NCBI GenBank assembly: GCA_019058165.1
Contig: JAHLVZ010000006.1
Location: 1 to 60,308 of the forward strand
DNA length: 60,308 bases
Direction of reading: 5' to 3'
Source: Candidatus Heimdallarchaeota archaeon
GTDB taxonomy: Archaea; Asgardarchaeota; Heimdallarchaeia; JABLTI01
The position numbers were made by a program, and so were the translations under genes. This document shows, one piece after another, positions 34,678 to 43,478 of the stretch (its first letter is position 1; the number at the start of each line of letters is the position of its first letter). The notes beneath the pieces are model-generated. The model was not told the origin of the DNA, made no database searches, and was given only the letters and a program-made list of their open reading frames with translations.

Positions 34678-35631
34678 ATGTCGAAAAAGCAGTCAAAAAA
34701 ACAAATTATTTCTAATTTATTCTCACCCTATAAAGAAATGGTTTCATGGTTGAATTCATTTACTATTAGTTTTCTTCGTAGAGATTCGAGTTCTTCTATC
34801 TCCTCTTCCCTACCAATGGAATCCGTACTAGCAGCTATAGATAATTTAGCCCCTGAAAAGGTAGAACGAAATATAAGGGACAATGCTGGTCCTTTTTTCA
34901 TTAAAGGGAATGAAGTAGGCATTATATTAGTACATGGTTTTTCTTCAACTGCTCAAGAAATGAATGGGTTAGGTCAATATTTACATGAACAGTTTGGGTA
35001 CACAACTTTTGGTGTATTACTAGCTGGTCATGGAACAAGTCCAGCTGATTTAGCTCAAACAAATATGTTGGATTGGTACAAATCAGTAAAGGAAAGTTAT
35101 GATTTCATTAAGCAATATTGTAAAAAAATAATACTAATTGGGCACTCAATGGGCGCAACCTTATCTCTTATTTTAGCAGCACAGGAATCTGTCGATGCTA
35201 TAGTCACATTATGTGCTCCAATAAAAGTCGAGTATTTCATGCAAGATTATATTTTCCTTGTCGCAGATTTATTGAAATATTTTCCAAGAAGAAAAAAAGA
35301 AATTGAGCTCATGGATAAAAATAGTATGTTAAATTATCGTGTTTCTGCCTTAAAAGCAGTTGAACATATGTTGGATTTAATGGAAGTTGCTCGAGAGGAA
35401 ATACAAAATGTAACCGCACCCATCCTCACTATAACCGCAGGATTGGATGATCGTGTACCCCTATATAATGCCCAGAAGATTCATGAGTTGGTTAAAAGCA
35501 AGATCAAAGAAGATTATTTTGCAGCAAACTCTATACACACAATTCTTTTTGGCTCTGAAAAAGAAATAGTAATAGAGAGAATCATTCAATTTATCAATTC
35601 AATAATCGAGAAGCCAATTAATGAGAAGTAA
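34678..35631 (+). CDS. Alpha/beta hydrolase (carboxylesterase/lipase type)
   Basis: The 317-aa protein has the fold markers GIILVHGFSSTAQEM (oxyanion loop HGF), GHGTSPADLAQTNMLDWYKSV, the nucleophile elbow GHSMGAT, the Asp in TAGLDDRVPLYNA and the His in NSIHTILFG. The arrangement and length resemble thermostable monoacylglycerol lipases/carboxylesterases (Est30 type), preceded by an extra 70-residue N-terminal segment. GGTGAGGA precedes the ATG. Possible substrate: short acyl esters. Its 3' end overlaps a frame that could extend the next gene, but that gene probably starts at 35693. Confidence 0.85.
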   Translation: MSKKQSKKQIISNLFSPYKEMVSWLNSFTISFLRRDSSSSISSSLPMESVLAAIDNLAPEKVERNIRDNAGPFFIKGNEVGIILVHGFSSTAQEMNGLGQYLHEQFGYTTFGVLLAGHGTSPADLAQTNMLDWYKSVKESYDFIKQYCKKIILIGHSMGATLSLILAAQESVDAIVTLCAPIKVEYFMQDYIFLVADLLKYFPRRKKEIELMDKNSMLNYRVSALKAVEHMLDLMEVAREEIQNVTAPILTITAGLDDRVPLYNAQKIHELVKSKIKEDYFAANSIHTILFGSEKEIVIERIIQFINSIIEKPINEK

Positions 35632-35692
35632 AGTCTATTTTGTACAGTTAAAATTTATTAATTCTTGTGCATTAACTTTCATAGTGTTTACA

Positions 35693-36235
35693 ATGTCGTT
35701 AATTAGAATAATAATAGGTGGCATAATCGGGAGCTTAGTCAGTGCTGGTGCTGCGATAGGTTTGATCTACGGTGGTCTTCAAGTGGCCTGGTGGCTAGCA
35801 CTTCTTCTTGCGATTCTTGGTTGTGCTATTGGTGGATTTGTTGCTGGTTTCATTGCTCAAGATAAATTCCCTGGAATGTTAGCTGGCGGATTTACTGGTT
35901 TAATTGTCTTTGTTTGTATTGTCTTATTCTTCTATTTCGTCCTTCGAGCAAAAGTTCAAGCTTGGTATACTGATTTAGGCACAATTGAGGCAACAATAAC
36001 AGCTTTGCTCAATTTCCTAAAAATTGATAGTGCTTCAAATCTAGGATTATTAATTGATGCAAAAATAACTGATGTTTACAATAGTGCTGATATAGATGCA
36101 GTTGTTCAAAATTATATACCAAAACTTAGCTTACTCTTTGGTGCTATCATTGGTGGTGCAGCATTAATCCTTGATACAATAACTGGTCGAATCGGTGGAA
36201 GATTGAACAAGATAGATGAGCTTGCAGGTAATTAG
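35693..36235 (+). CDS. Small membrane protein with glycine-rich TM helices
   Basis: From ATG 35693 the protein has 180 aa; a TTTATTA box at 35653-35659 supports this start over an upstream ATG at 35621, which would lie inside the hydrolase gene. Glycine-rich TM helices are at about residues 5-28, 33-55, 60-86 and 150-168 (IIIGGIIGSLVSAGAAIGLIYGG; AILGCAIGGFVAGFIA). The segment at about 90-145 is soluble. This pattern is common in archaeal DUF5518-like proteins, but no family is assigned. Confidence 0.55.
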   Translation: MSLIRIIIGGIIGSLVSAGAAIGLIYGGLQVAWWLALLLAILGCAIGGFVAGFIAQDKFPGMLAGGFTGLIVFVCIVLFFYFVLRAKVQAWYTDLGTIEATITALLNFLKIDSASNLGLLIDAKITDVYNSADIDAVVQNYIPKLSLLFGAIIGGAALILDTITGRIGGRLNKIDELAGN

Positions 36236-36269
36236 CCAACATCTATCCTTTTTTCTTCTTTTTTTTATT

Positions 36270-37148
36270 TTAGTAACTCATTGTTTTACCAGCCCAAGTT
36301 AATCCGAGTGCACCTGGACCAACATGTACTCCAATTGCTGGACCAATTTCCCAAGTAAGAATCTCGATTTTCTTTTTAGTTGAATTTGCTATATGCTTAA
36401 CTAATTCTGCTGCTTTTTCAAAATTTCGGGAATGAAGAACGACAATAGTTTCATTTTTGGGTAATGATTTGACTGCTTTTTCTCCAAGGTCTTTCAGATA
36501 TTTCATTACTGCATCATCACCACGAACACGTGTGGGAGATTGTATTACTCCTTCTTTAATAGTGATGAGTGGTTTGTACTGCATTAATCCCCCAAGTATG
36601 TGCTTAAGAGTAGATATTCTGCCTGACCTTTTCAAGTATTTCAAATTACCAACAAAAGCACACAACTGGATTTTAGGAATAAGTTTTTTGAGCTTCTTGA
36701 GGATTTCCTCTTTTATTAATCCTTCCTCTATCATTCGTGCTGTTTTTAGTACTAGAAGCCCATGTGGTAGTGTTGCTGTCCTACTATCAACAACTGTGAT
36801 TTTATCATCAGCGAATTGTTTTGCATAAATTACTCCATAGTTGAAGACACCGCTTAATTCACTTGAGAGACAAAGCATTATTCCGTCATCAGAAATCTCT
36901 AGAGCTTTATCGAAGGTTTGTTTATACACTCTTGGTGATGGAACTCCGGTTGTCGGTGATAGGTTTTCCTCATCAATCATTCTGAAAAACTCTTCTGTGG
37001 TGATATCAACATTTTGAGTTCTCGTTTCTTCAGGAAAATAGATTGACATTGGAAGCATAACAATGCCATATTGTTCTATGATATCTTCTGGAAGATCACA
37101 AGCAGAATCAGCAATAAGAACTAATTTCTTATTAGATTTTTTAGACAT
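36270..37148 (-). CDS. DegV-family fatty-acid-binding protein (copy 2)
   Basis: The 292-aa protein has the full DegV pattern: LIADSACDLPEDII, TTGVPSPRVYKQTFDKAL, IMLCLSSELSGVFNYGV, ITVVDSRTATLPHGLLVLKTA, LKYLKRSGRISTLKHILGGLMQYKPLITIKEGVIQSPTRVR and EIGPAIGVHVGPGALGLTWAGK. It is clearly paralogous to 26394-27323 (same loops, similar length). Two DegV copies without a visible FakA partner suggest lipid-ligand binding proteins with another role. Confidence 0.9.
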   Translation of the reverse strand: MSKKSNKKLVLIADSACDLPEDIIEQYGIVMLPMSIYFPEETRTQNVDITTEEFFRMIDEENLSPTTGVPSPRVYKQTFDKALEISDDGIMLCLSSELSGVFNYGVIYAKQFADDKITVVDSRTATLPHGLLVLKTARMIEEGLIKEEILKKLKKLIPKIQLCAFVGNLKYLKRSGRISTLKHILGGLMQYKPLITIKEGVIQSPTRVRGDDAVMKYLKDLGEKAVKSLPKNETIVVLHSRNFEKAAELVKHIANSTKKKIEILTWEIGPAIGVHVGPGALGLTWAGKTMSY

Positions 37149-37377
37149 CTTTTATAACCTGTTTCAATTTTTCAAATAAAGGTGCAATAATTGTAATAGA
37201 TGGAAATTATAGTGGAATAGTAGGAGCTTCACTCCTAGATTTATTTAATTTTCTCCTATTCTCTCTGGTGATACACTTATTCTTAAGAAATCCGTTCTTT
37301 TACTGTCATACATGTAGATGACGTGTGTGTTATATGGATTATAATAGAGGTTAAAAGTAAAGTAAGAATATCTTCTC

Positions 37378-37758
37378 ATGAGTAAAATGGATTCAGACGA
37401 AACTTTAGATAAATTCGGTCAATTTATAATTGCAAATCTTAGAGATAACGCTATTGATTTCTATGATAAATTATTAGCTGGTGTTTACAAAGCACAGAAA
37501 TTGCAAAAACTACAAGATAGTTTAATGCATTTCTCCCCCGAAGAGAAAGAATTTGTACGAAAATGTCTAGCTGCTGGGATTGATACTGCAATCCATGATT
37601 TCTTACTTGCTTTAATGGAGAATTATTCCACTAAAAAAGACATAGAAGTTCTTGTCGATGGGGAAAGTATTGTCTCCCTTAGTAAAGCACTTTACAAAGA
37701 ATTACCAACCAAAGAAGGTTGGCTTGCTAGATTTAGTCGGTACCAAATCGAGTTTTAA
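37378..37758 (+). CDS. Conserved-looking small helical protein of unknown function
   Basis: The 126-aa protein is soluble and mostly helical. The core LAGVYKAQKLQKLQDSLMHFSPEEKEFVRKCLAAGIDTAIHDFLLALME resembles a family of bacterial hypothetical proteins (SPEE...IHDFLxAL). The C-terminus is SLSKALYKELPTKEGWLARFSRYQ. No catalytic residues are apparent. Convergent with the SDR gene 35 nt downstream. Confidence 0.55.
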   Translation: MSKMDSDETLDKFGQFIIANLRDNAIDFYDKLLAGVYKAQKLQKLQDSLMHFSPEEKEFVRKCLAAGIDTAIHDFLLALMENYSTKKDIEVLVDGESIVSLSKALYKELPTKEGWLARFSRYQIEF

Positions 37759-37792
37759 TTGAAAATAAATTATAACCTCTCTCGAATTTGAA

Positions 37793-38626
37793 TTACCTCG
37801 CTTTTTTTCTTGCCCTTTTCATTTCTCGTTGTATTTTCATTCCACCAATAATCATCTTCATAATTGAAGACCCGCGAAAAACTTTGCCATTATCTTTAAG
37901 ATCAGGCAAAACATATGGAATAACTTTTTCACAACTAGAATCAACATCTCCAGCCATATTTTTATATATAATTTCTAAGTCGCGTTTATGATCTTCTTCA
38001 CTTCTCCAATTTGGGACAAGTTTAATATTAGTTCCTAGATTAGTTTTTAACATCCCTGGAGAAAAAACATTAATTTTGATATCTCCTTCCATTTGAGAGA
38101 ATTCTACTGCTAAGCTTTTGGAAAATGCAATAATACCTCCCTTAGAAGCTGTATATATGGTCATATTTGGCATTGGTCTTTCTGCTCCAGCACCAGATAA
38201 TGTGATAATTCTTCCATATTTTTGTTGAATCATGTATGGTAACACTGCAGATATTGAATTAAGAGTCCCTATTAAATTGGTTCCAATAATAATTTTGGCA
38301 TCCTCATTTACTCTATCTGCTGTCAATTTACTAAAAGGTCCATATGTTCTATTTAGACCAGCATTAGCAACAAGAATTCGAACTGATCCAAATTTCTCAA
38401 TTGTTTTGTCAACGAGTTTTTTCAGAGCTTTTGGATCGTTAACATCACATGCAAAACCAATGACTGAATCCTTGTATTTCTTAGATAATTCATCCAGAGT
38501 CTTCTTTACTTTCTCTTCACTTCTAGAACTAATAGCAACTTTACAACCTGCTGCTAGAAATTTTTCAGCAATATTCAAACCAATACCACTAGTTGAACCA
38601 GTGATTATAGCAGTTTCATTCTTCAT
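37793..38626 (-). CDS. Short-chain dehydrogenase/reductase (SDR)
   Basis: From ATG 38626 the protein has 277 aa and starts MKNETAIITGSTSGIG, a classical TGxxxGIG Rossmann motif; TTG codons further upstream extend the frame with no fold value. NAGLN is the NNAG-type motif, LSGAGAERP holds the catalytic Ser region, and YTASKGG is the YxxxK catalytic pair. The C-terminal extension (GKVFRGSSIMKMIIGGMKIQREMKRARKKA) is basic. Likely NAD(P)H-dependent oxidoreductase. Confidence 0.88.
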   Translation of the reverse strand: MKNETAIITGSTSGIGLNIAEKFLAAGCKVAISSRSEEKVKKTLDELSKKYKDSVIGFACDVNDPKALKKLVDKTIEKFGSVRILVANAGLNRTYGPFSKLTADRVNEDAKIIIGTNLIGTLNSISAVLPYMIQQKYGRIITLSGAGAERPMPNMTIYTASKGGIIAFSKSLAVEFSQMEGDIKINVFSPGMLKTNLGTNIKLVPNWRSEEDHKRDLEIIYKNMAGDVDSSCEKVIPYVLPDLKDNGKVFRGSSIMKMIIGGMKIQREMKRARKKAR

Positions 38627-38748
38627 TATCAATTTAATCAAACTCAATAACTATTATTACATTATCAATATTATTATAGAAAATATACTCACAAAAAAAC
38701 TAAACGATATAGAATCTAAAAGAGAATGAAAAAAAGAATATTGCATAA

Positions 38749-39339
38749 TTAATCTGTTTTTTCGTAAAGCTTGACTTTTCTCTTTTCTGCAAATTCTTCT
38801 TCTAATTCAAAAATTTGTTTTTCGATTTCCTCTAGTTCAATATCAATTTTCTTGTCTTGTCCTCTATTCTTTAGCTCTAAGTCTATTAAATTCAATAAAG
38901 CCAAATTTTGGATAATGGAATAGAAATCAAGTATTTTCCCACTAACATCAATGGCTACTTTTTGATCGGGATTAAAAGCACTCCAATCCTCTATTTTTTT
39001 CACATTATATTGACTTATGATATCTTTTACGATAACTTGTAGGGGACTTAAAAGAGAATATTGCCCGTCAATTATTGCTATCAAATCTCTAGAATATTCC
39101 TCTAGTTGCTCCAAATTAGCATTTCTTAAATCTTTATAGGTTAAATGTAAAAATGGATTTTCAGTAAGATCTTTTTGTTCAATTTCTTTTCGAATAAAAT
39201 CTAGATCTTTTTGCATCTTCTCAATTTCTACTTCTAGTTCTTTTCGTTCTGCTTTTTTCCTTTCTCGATATGCTTTTTTTCTCGCAGCATTTGTATCATA
39301 TACCCTTGGTCGACCTCGTTTTTTCTTCTCTTCAGACAT
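38749..39339 (-). CDS. Basic coiled-coil DNA-binding candidate (GRPR-type N-terminus)
   Basis: The 196-aa protein (ATG 39339; an in-frame GTG at 39345) has an AT-hook-like RGRPRVYD followed by AARKKAYRERKKAERKELE, which looks like a basic region leading into a long coiled coil (about residues 22-60), superficially bZIP-like. The GRPRxY...YRERK pattern is common in small plasmid and phage proteins. A second helical block covers about residues 125-190. TATA-like TTTAAATATTTG lies upstream on the minus strand near 39377-39388. Nucleic-acid binding is inferred from composition only. Confidence 0.6.
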   Translation of the reverse strand: MSEEKKKRGRPRVYDTNAARKKAYRERKKAERKELEVEIEKMQKDLDFIRKEIEQKDLTENPFLHLTYKDLRNANLEQLEEYSRDLIAIIDGQYSLLSPLQVIVKDIISQYNVKKIEDWSAFNPDQKVAIDVSGKILDFYSIIQNLALLNLIDLELKNRGQDKKIDIELEEIEKQIFELEEEFAEKRKVKLYEKTD

Positions 39340-39589
39340 CTTCACTACACCTACGCATATTTAAGACCCGGGACAAATATTTAAAGTTTCGTTTCTCGAC
39401 TGACTAATTTTGTTGCTTAATTATATAATTTCCTATCTTATTTAAAAACAAACGAAAATGAAAAAACATGGAGAAAATATTTTTAACTTTTCTTAATTTG
39501 GCATTAACTCATTTTTTAGTGTCGGGACAAAAATTAAATACCCGAAAGAAAAAAGTAATTTATACTGCGAGATATTCTCTGCAGGAAAA

Positions 39590-39773
39590 GAATGAGTTAA
39601 ACAATTAACTCCGATGAACTCTATCGCAGGAGGAAGGCTAAAAATACGGACTCTGCTCTTCTTCACTGCTCGGTGAAGGGGAATGCTCACGGAGGTTTCA
39701 TTCTAGACAAAACCCGCAATCCAGTTATCTTGTTGGGGTCAAGAGGCATGAAAACAATTCGGTAATTGGATTG
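39590..39773 (+). ncRNA. Candidate structured non-coding RNA
   Basis: The 430-nt gap between two minus-strand genes contains a segment of clearly higher GC content than its surroundings with several stems: GAGTTAA-ACAA-TTAACTC (39594-39611), CTTCAC-TGCTCG-GTGAAG near 39659-39676, TCTTG-TTGGGGT-CAAGA near 39728-39744, and an enclosing helix GCAATCCA / TGGATTGC (39716-39723 with about 39765-39772). A plus-strand TTTATA box at 39559-39564 is about 25 nt before the first stem. I could not match it to RNase P, SRP, tRNA or C/D RNA signatures. No credible reading frame covers it. The strand is tentative. Confidence 0.4.
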
Positions 39774-39775
39774 CA

Positions 39776-40771
39776 CTAATTATTCCATTTTATTAGTAGT
39801 TTTTTCTTTGTTTCCTTCATTCTTTTTTGGTGTCTTTCCCGCATTTTCTGAGTCCATTCACGATCTGTTTTAGGATCTGTGTTCTCGTAAGCATGAATCA
39901 CTCTAGCGTATTTGTAAATATCCATTAAAGTATAGAATTGTTCTAGTTGCTTTTCCCAATCTTTTGGCAAGCTTTTGACAGATGTGTATCCTTTAATGAA
40001 CTTGTAAAGCATTTCTCCTTCAACATCTGGTTCTTCTTCTCTTATTTCTTCTAATGCGAATGCTAGATCTGCTACAAAAGGATAATATGCTGCATCATCA
40101 AAATCAATAATGTAATATGATTTCTCAGTCCAAATTATATTGTCAGGCTCAACATCATAATGGAGTAATCCGTAAAATTCATCTTGAGGGATTGTTTTAA
40201 TCCATTCCTTAATTGATTGTAGTTTTTCTCTATATTCCTTTTCTTCTTGTGGCAACCATCCTATTGCCATGTTGATGTCCTCTTCCCAAGTTTTTCGTCT
40301 TCGATTAGACTGGGGTTTAAAGCTTAATGCTGCTTTATGTATTCTTGCTAGAATTCTACCCCATTCTACGAATCTCTCATCATCGAAATCATTATGGTCA
40401 TCAATACAATCTCCCTCTATGAAATCAAAGACAACTCCATGGAATGTCCCAAAATCTGTATCTAATGTTTCAATTTTGTTTTGATTATTTGATGGAATTG
40501 GCTTAGGAATTGGAATGCCTTTCTTTCTTAAATGATCTGTGAAATCCTTTTCAGCTAACAGTAGCTCTATTGTTCTTTCTGCATCAGGAGTAACTCGTAA
40601 TATTTTTCGTTTGTCATTTTCTCGAAAGACATAGATAAAATTAGAACTAGAGCACCACAATTTTAGTGAACCATCATCATGCTTCCATCTTTTAATTAAT
40701 CTAGTTCCAACAACATCCTTTCCGTCATCGAAATCATCGACTACTTTCTTCATTAAATCTACATTCATCAT
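39776..40771 (-). CDS. APH/choline-kinase-like phosphotransferase
   Basis: The protein of 331 aa has a kinase-like fold: FIYVFRENDKRKILRVT (N-lobe strand with the ATP Lys), YGLLHYDVEPDNIIW (catalytic HxDxxxxN loop) and YIIDFDDAAYYPFVADLAFAL (metal-binding D in the DFDD motif). This places it in the aminoglycoside phosphotransferase/homoserine kinase type II group (APH). ATG 40771 is preferred: GGTGA lies upstream, whereas GTG 40807 falls within the preceding clostripain-like gene. The substrate is unknown; small alcohols or sugars are typical. Confidence 0.85.
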   Translation of the reverse strand: MMNVDLMKKVVDDFDDGKDVVGTRLIKRWKHDDGSLKLWCSSSNFIYVFRENDKRKILRVTPDAERTIELLLAEKDFTDHLRKKGIPIPKPIPSNNQNKIETLDTDFGTFHGVVFDFIEGDCIDDHNDFDDERFVEWGRILARIHKAALSFKPQSNRRRKTWEEDINMAIGWLPQEEKEYREKLQSIKEWIKTIPQDEFYGLLHYDVEPDNIIWTEKSYYIIDFDDAAYYPFVADLAFALEEIREEEPDVEGEMLYKFIKGYTSVKSLPKDWEKQLEQFYTLMDIYKYARVIHAYENTDPKTDREWTQKMRERHQKRMKETKKKLLIKWNN

Positions 40772-40781
40772 AGCTTTATTT

Positions 40782-42893
40782 TCACCTATGTTTTCTCTTT
40801 TTTCCACTAGAATTTAACGTCAAAATAATAGCATTAGCTGAGATTAATATTGACAGAAGCAGCAAAGAAGATAATCCATTCCTTTTTGTGGGTGTTCCTT
40901 GTATTTCAAAAGTAAAATTACCAGCGCCTACTGTGCTGTATATTTCAACATAAACTGTTATTGCTGATGTGCAATTATACTCGAGGACAATATCAAACCC
41001 TATGCTAACAGGTGCTTGACTTGTTAATTCATTCCAATTCTCATCATATATAACAATTTGATAATCTGTTGTTGCTGTATTATTTAGCACAAATGTGAAT
41101 TGATCAATATTCAAATTGATTGTATAATAATGCCCAAGATCCTGAATATAATGAGCAGTTGGGTTTCCTTCTGAAGAACCTCCACCAGTTGTCTCGAGAG
41201 TGTTTAGTTCTATTGTTGGAATCTCGTACTCATCAATTAGGATAGAAAATGATGAGGAAGCTGCTATACTTTGAATAAAAATGTAGTAAATATTTGGAGT
41301 CAATAACAATCTACATGTTTCTATCATGCCGTCATCTGGATTGATTAACCAACTTCTTCCTACGATTACAATTCCTTGTGAAAAGCTAGCTCCTATTTCA
41401 AAATCAACATCACCTGAGGATAAAAACATGTTAAACTCGTAGACTCCTTCAGTTGCTATGCTGACAATGAACTCTTTGTGGTAGTTTTGATCTAAAAGAT
41501 AATTTGATGTTTCTGTTCCCTTTCCTATCATAGGTGGACTATTTGGTGGAGCTAAATTTGAATAATCATAATATGCTCGTAAGAATTCACCCCAAAGAGT
41601 ATGGATTTGCCAATCCATCCCTACGAAAGAACCTGTTCTATTCGCATAATCATAGCAAGCATCTACTGGTAACTGATACGTTGTTATTGGCATAAAAATC
41701 GCTATACCATGTGCTGTTCCTTGGTAACTTTCATGCTGCCAATTATGAGCAACCAGCTCTTCTAATGCTAATATCAGATTTGCTGTAGTATCTGTCAAAT
41801 CTTCTAGATGAATATAGTAATTAATTTTTAATGCTAAATGCTTCAAATCTACAAAAGCTCCATCAGAGAATGAACGAGTTGCACTCCTAGACAAATAAAG
41901 CATGTAATAGTAATTATAATCGTTAATCGCTTCTGTTAAATTGCCAACCAAATTATTCATTAAAGGAACTATTTGCCCTATTTTTGATGTATCGATCGCT
42001 GAAAGACAAGTTGCAGCTGTAGTCGTATAACGAATTCCATATTCATCAACAAGTAACTGACTAAACTCTAATGGTGTTAAGGAGGGATTTGCTTGTAAAC
42101 CGGCAATAATTGGTTCATAATCGAATCCGTCGAATGGTATGTTTTCTTCTGAAGCGACTACATAGTCACAGAGATTTCTCAATTCATACACAATTTCCAT
42201 CATATTCATAACACAGCAATCAAAAGAAATTACATCAATATACTCACCCTGATTACTAGTTGCTGTTGCAATGGCTGATTGCATTTCATCAACTGTTAAA
42301 CGATCATTATCAGGAGAGGTATAATCATAACAAGACCCCCAAATACCATTCCCATGATCCCACAAATCAAGACAATAATATTCTGCAGGATAATTAACAA
42401 AACAATATTCAAGAAATGCTTGGAGTATAGCTGGATCTCCCATATTCACTTCCCCGAGATTACTCAACAACACAGAATCAATGCTACCGGTTACATCATC
42501 AGAAATTTCATAATATCTCCCCTCAGACCAATTTCCATTACTTGTATCGTATTGATCATGACGATCGACTAAAATGACTACATTAATATCAACGTTTGTT
42601 CCCCCGCCTCTTTCCATTTCGTAAATATCTGAAATAGCTGCTGATTCTAAATCATTGTCTCCGTCTAGATAAACCATGAATGTCCATGATTTTGCATCTG
42701 CATTAGGCTGAATAGATTTTTCATTTACACTTCTCTTGGTTAAAGATGCTAAATGAATATCAGAATCAATAGAGGGAAAATCGTTTAATCCCATCTTACC
42801 AATAGATGAACTGGTCACCAAAGAAGTTAATGTACTAACTATCAAGAAAGTAAAGATTAAACCATAGATAGTAGGAGACATTTTATTTTTCAT
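40782..42893 (-). CDS. Secreted, membrane-anchored clostripain-family (C11) cysteine peptidase
   Basis: The 703-aa protein has a signal peptide (about 8-30), a C11 caspase-like domain (about 65-420) and a C-terminal domain ending in a TM helix (about 675-695). C11 markers are WTFMVYLDGDNDLESAAISDI, the catalytic His in LDLWDHGNGIWG, and the catalytic Cys in ISFDCCVMNMMEI (usual FDACLM), followed by YVVASEENIPFDGF. Two beta-sandwich regions (about 450-660) resemble bacterial pre-peptidase C-terminal domains. Likely surface protease with Arg/Lys specificity, probably self-processed; this is from the family. Confidence 0.9.
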   Translation of the reverse strand: MKNKMSPTIYGLIFTFLIVSTLTSLVTSSSIGKMGLNDFPSIDSDIHLASLTKRSVNEKSIQPNADAKSWTFMVYLDGDNDLESAAISDIYEMERGGGTNVDINVVILVDRHDQYDTSNGNWSEGRYYEISDDVTGSIDSVLLSNLGEVNMGDPAILQAFLEYCFVNYPAEYYCLDLWDHGNGIWGSCYDYTSPDNDRLTVDEMQSAIATATSNQGEYIDVISFDCCVMNMMEIVYELRNLCDYVVASEENIPFDGFDYEPIIAGLQANPSLTPLEFSQLLVDEYGIRYTTTAATCLSAIDTSKIGQIVPLMNNLVGNLTEAINDYNYYYMLYLSRSATRSFSDGAFVDLKHLALKINYYIHLEDLTDTTANLILALEELVAHNWQHESYQGTAHGIAIFMPITTYQLPVDACYDYANRTGSFVGMDWQIHTLWGEFLRAYYDYSNLAPPNSPPMIGKGTETSNYLLDQNYHKEFIVSIATEGVYEFNMFLSSGDVDFEIGASFSQGIVIVGRSWLINPDDGMIETCRLLLTPNIYYIFIQSIAASSSFSILIDEYEIPTIELNTLETTGGGSSEGNPTAHYIQDLGHYYTINLNIDQFTFVLNNTATTDYQIVIYDENWNELTSQAPVSIGFDIVLEYNCTSAITVYVEIYSTVGAGNFTFEIQGTPTKRNGLSSLLLLSILISANAIILTLNSSGKKRKHR

Positions 42894-43047
42894 GTAAAAC
42901 TCATTCCTGAATTTCCAAACATTATCAAGAAATGATTCTATATTAAAGATTTTTATTCAAAGTCTTAAAAAATAGCTATTCTAAAAAAAGTTTTTTGGCA
43001 ACAAAAAGTAATAATCATGAATGTATATATTCTCCTATGTGAGGACT

Positions 43048-43470
43048 ATGACTGAAATCAAAACCTATATCGATTGTTGGCAATATTTCAAGAAAATAGC
43101 TTACAAGACTATAAAAAAAATAGAAAATGATAAGGCTTGGAATTTTAAAATCACTCTTAAGGAGTTTACAATAAGGGAAACGTTTAATCATACATTACAA
43201 GCCATCTTTGAAGATGCAGGAAATTGGTTCTTAAACGAACCATTAAAATTCATCCCTACTAATGTTCCTACAGCAGATTTAGAGAGAGCAGTTAATCGAA
43301 TGATTAATGCAATTGAATCAATGACAGATTCTCAACTGGATGTTGAGTTTATTTTCCCGTGGGGAGAAAAAGCAACGGTAAAAGAAGCAATTATGCAAAA
43401 CCTCTACTATGCAATAGGGCACTTCGCACAATTAAGAGAAAGATGTGGAATGAAAAGCAGACAAAAATGA
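43048..43470 (+). CDS. DinB/DUF-type four-helix bundle protein (intact copy)
   Basis: From ATG 43048 the protein has 140 aa (an ATG at 43021 is in frame, but GTGAGG lies between). FTIRETFNHTLQAIFEDAGNW and AIMQNLYYAIGHFAQLRERCGM carry His residues at the positions of the DinB/YfiT metal-binding bundle. The family includes thiol transferases and metalloproteins. The 3' half (from about 43248) is duplicated at 48286-48511 with few differences. Confidence 0.7.
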   Translation: MTEIKTYIDCWQYFKKIAYKTIKKIENDKAWNFKITLKEFTIRETFNHTLQAIFEDAGNWFLNEPLKFIPTNVPTADLERAVNRMINAIESMTDSQLDVEFIFPWGEKATVKEAIMQNLYYAIGHFAQLRERCGMKSRQK

Positions 43471-43478
43471 ACTTGTTA

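Noticed and set aside
39493..39690. 65-codon minus-strand frame in the structured segment
   Set aside because: No ribosome binding site and no protein pattern; the stems explain the segment better.
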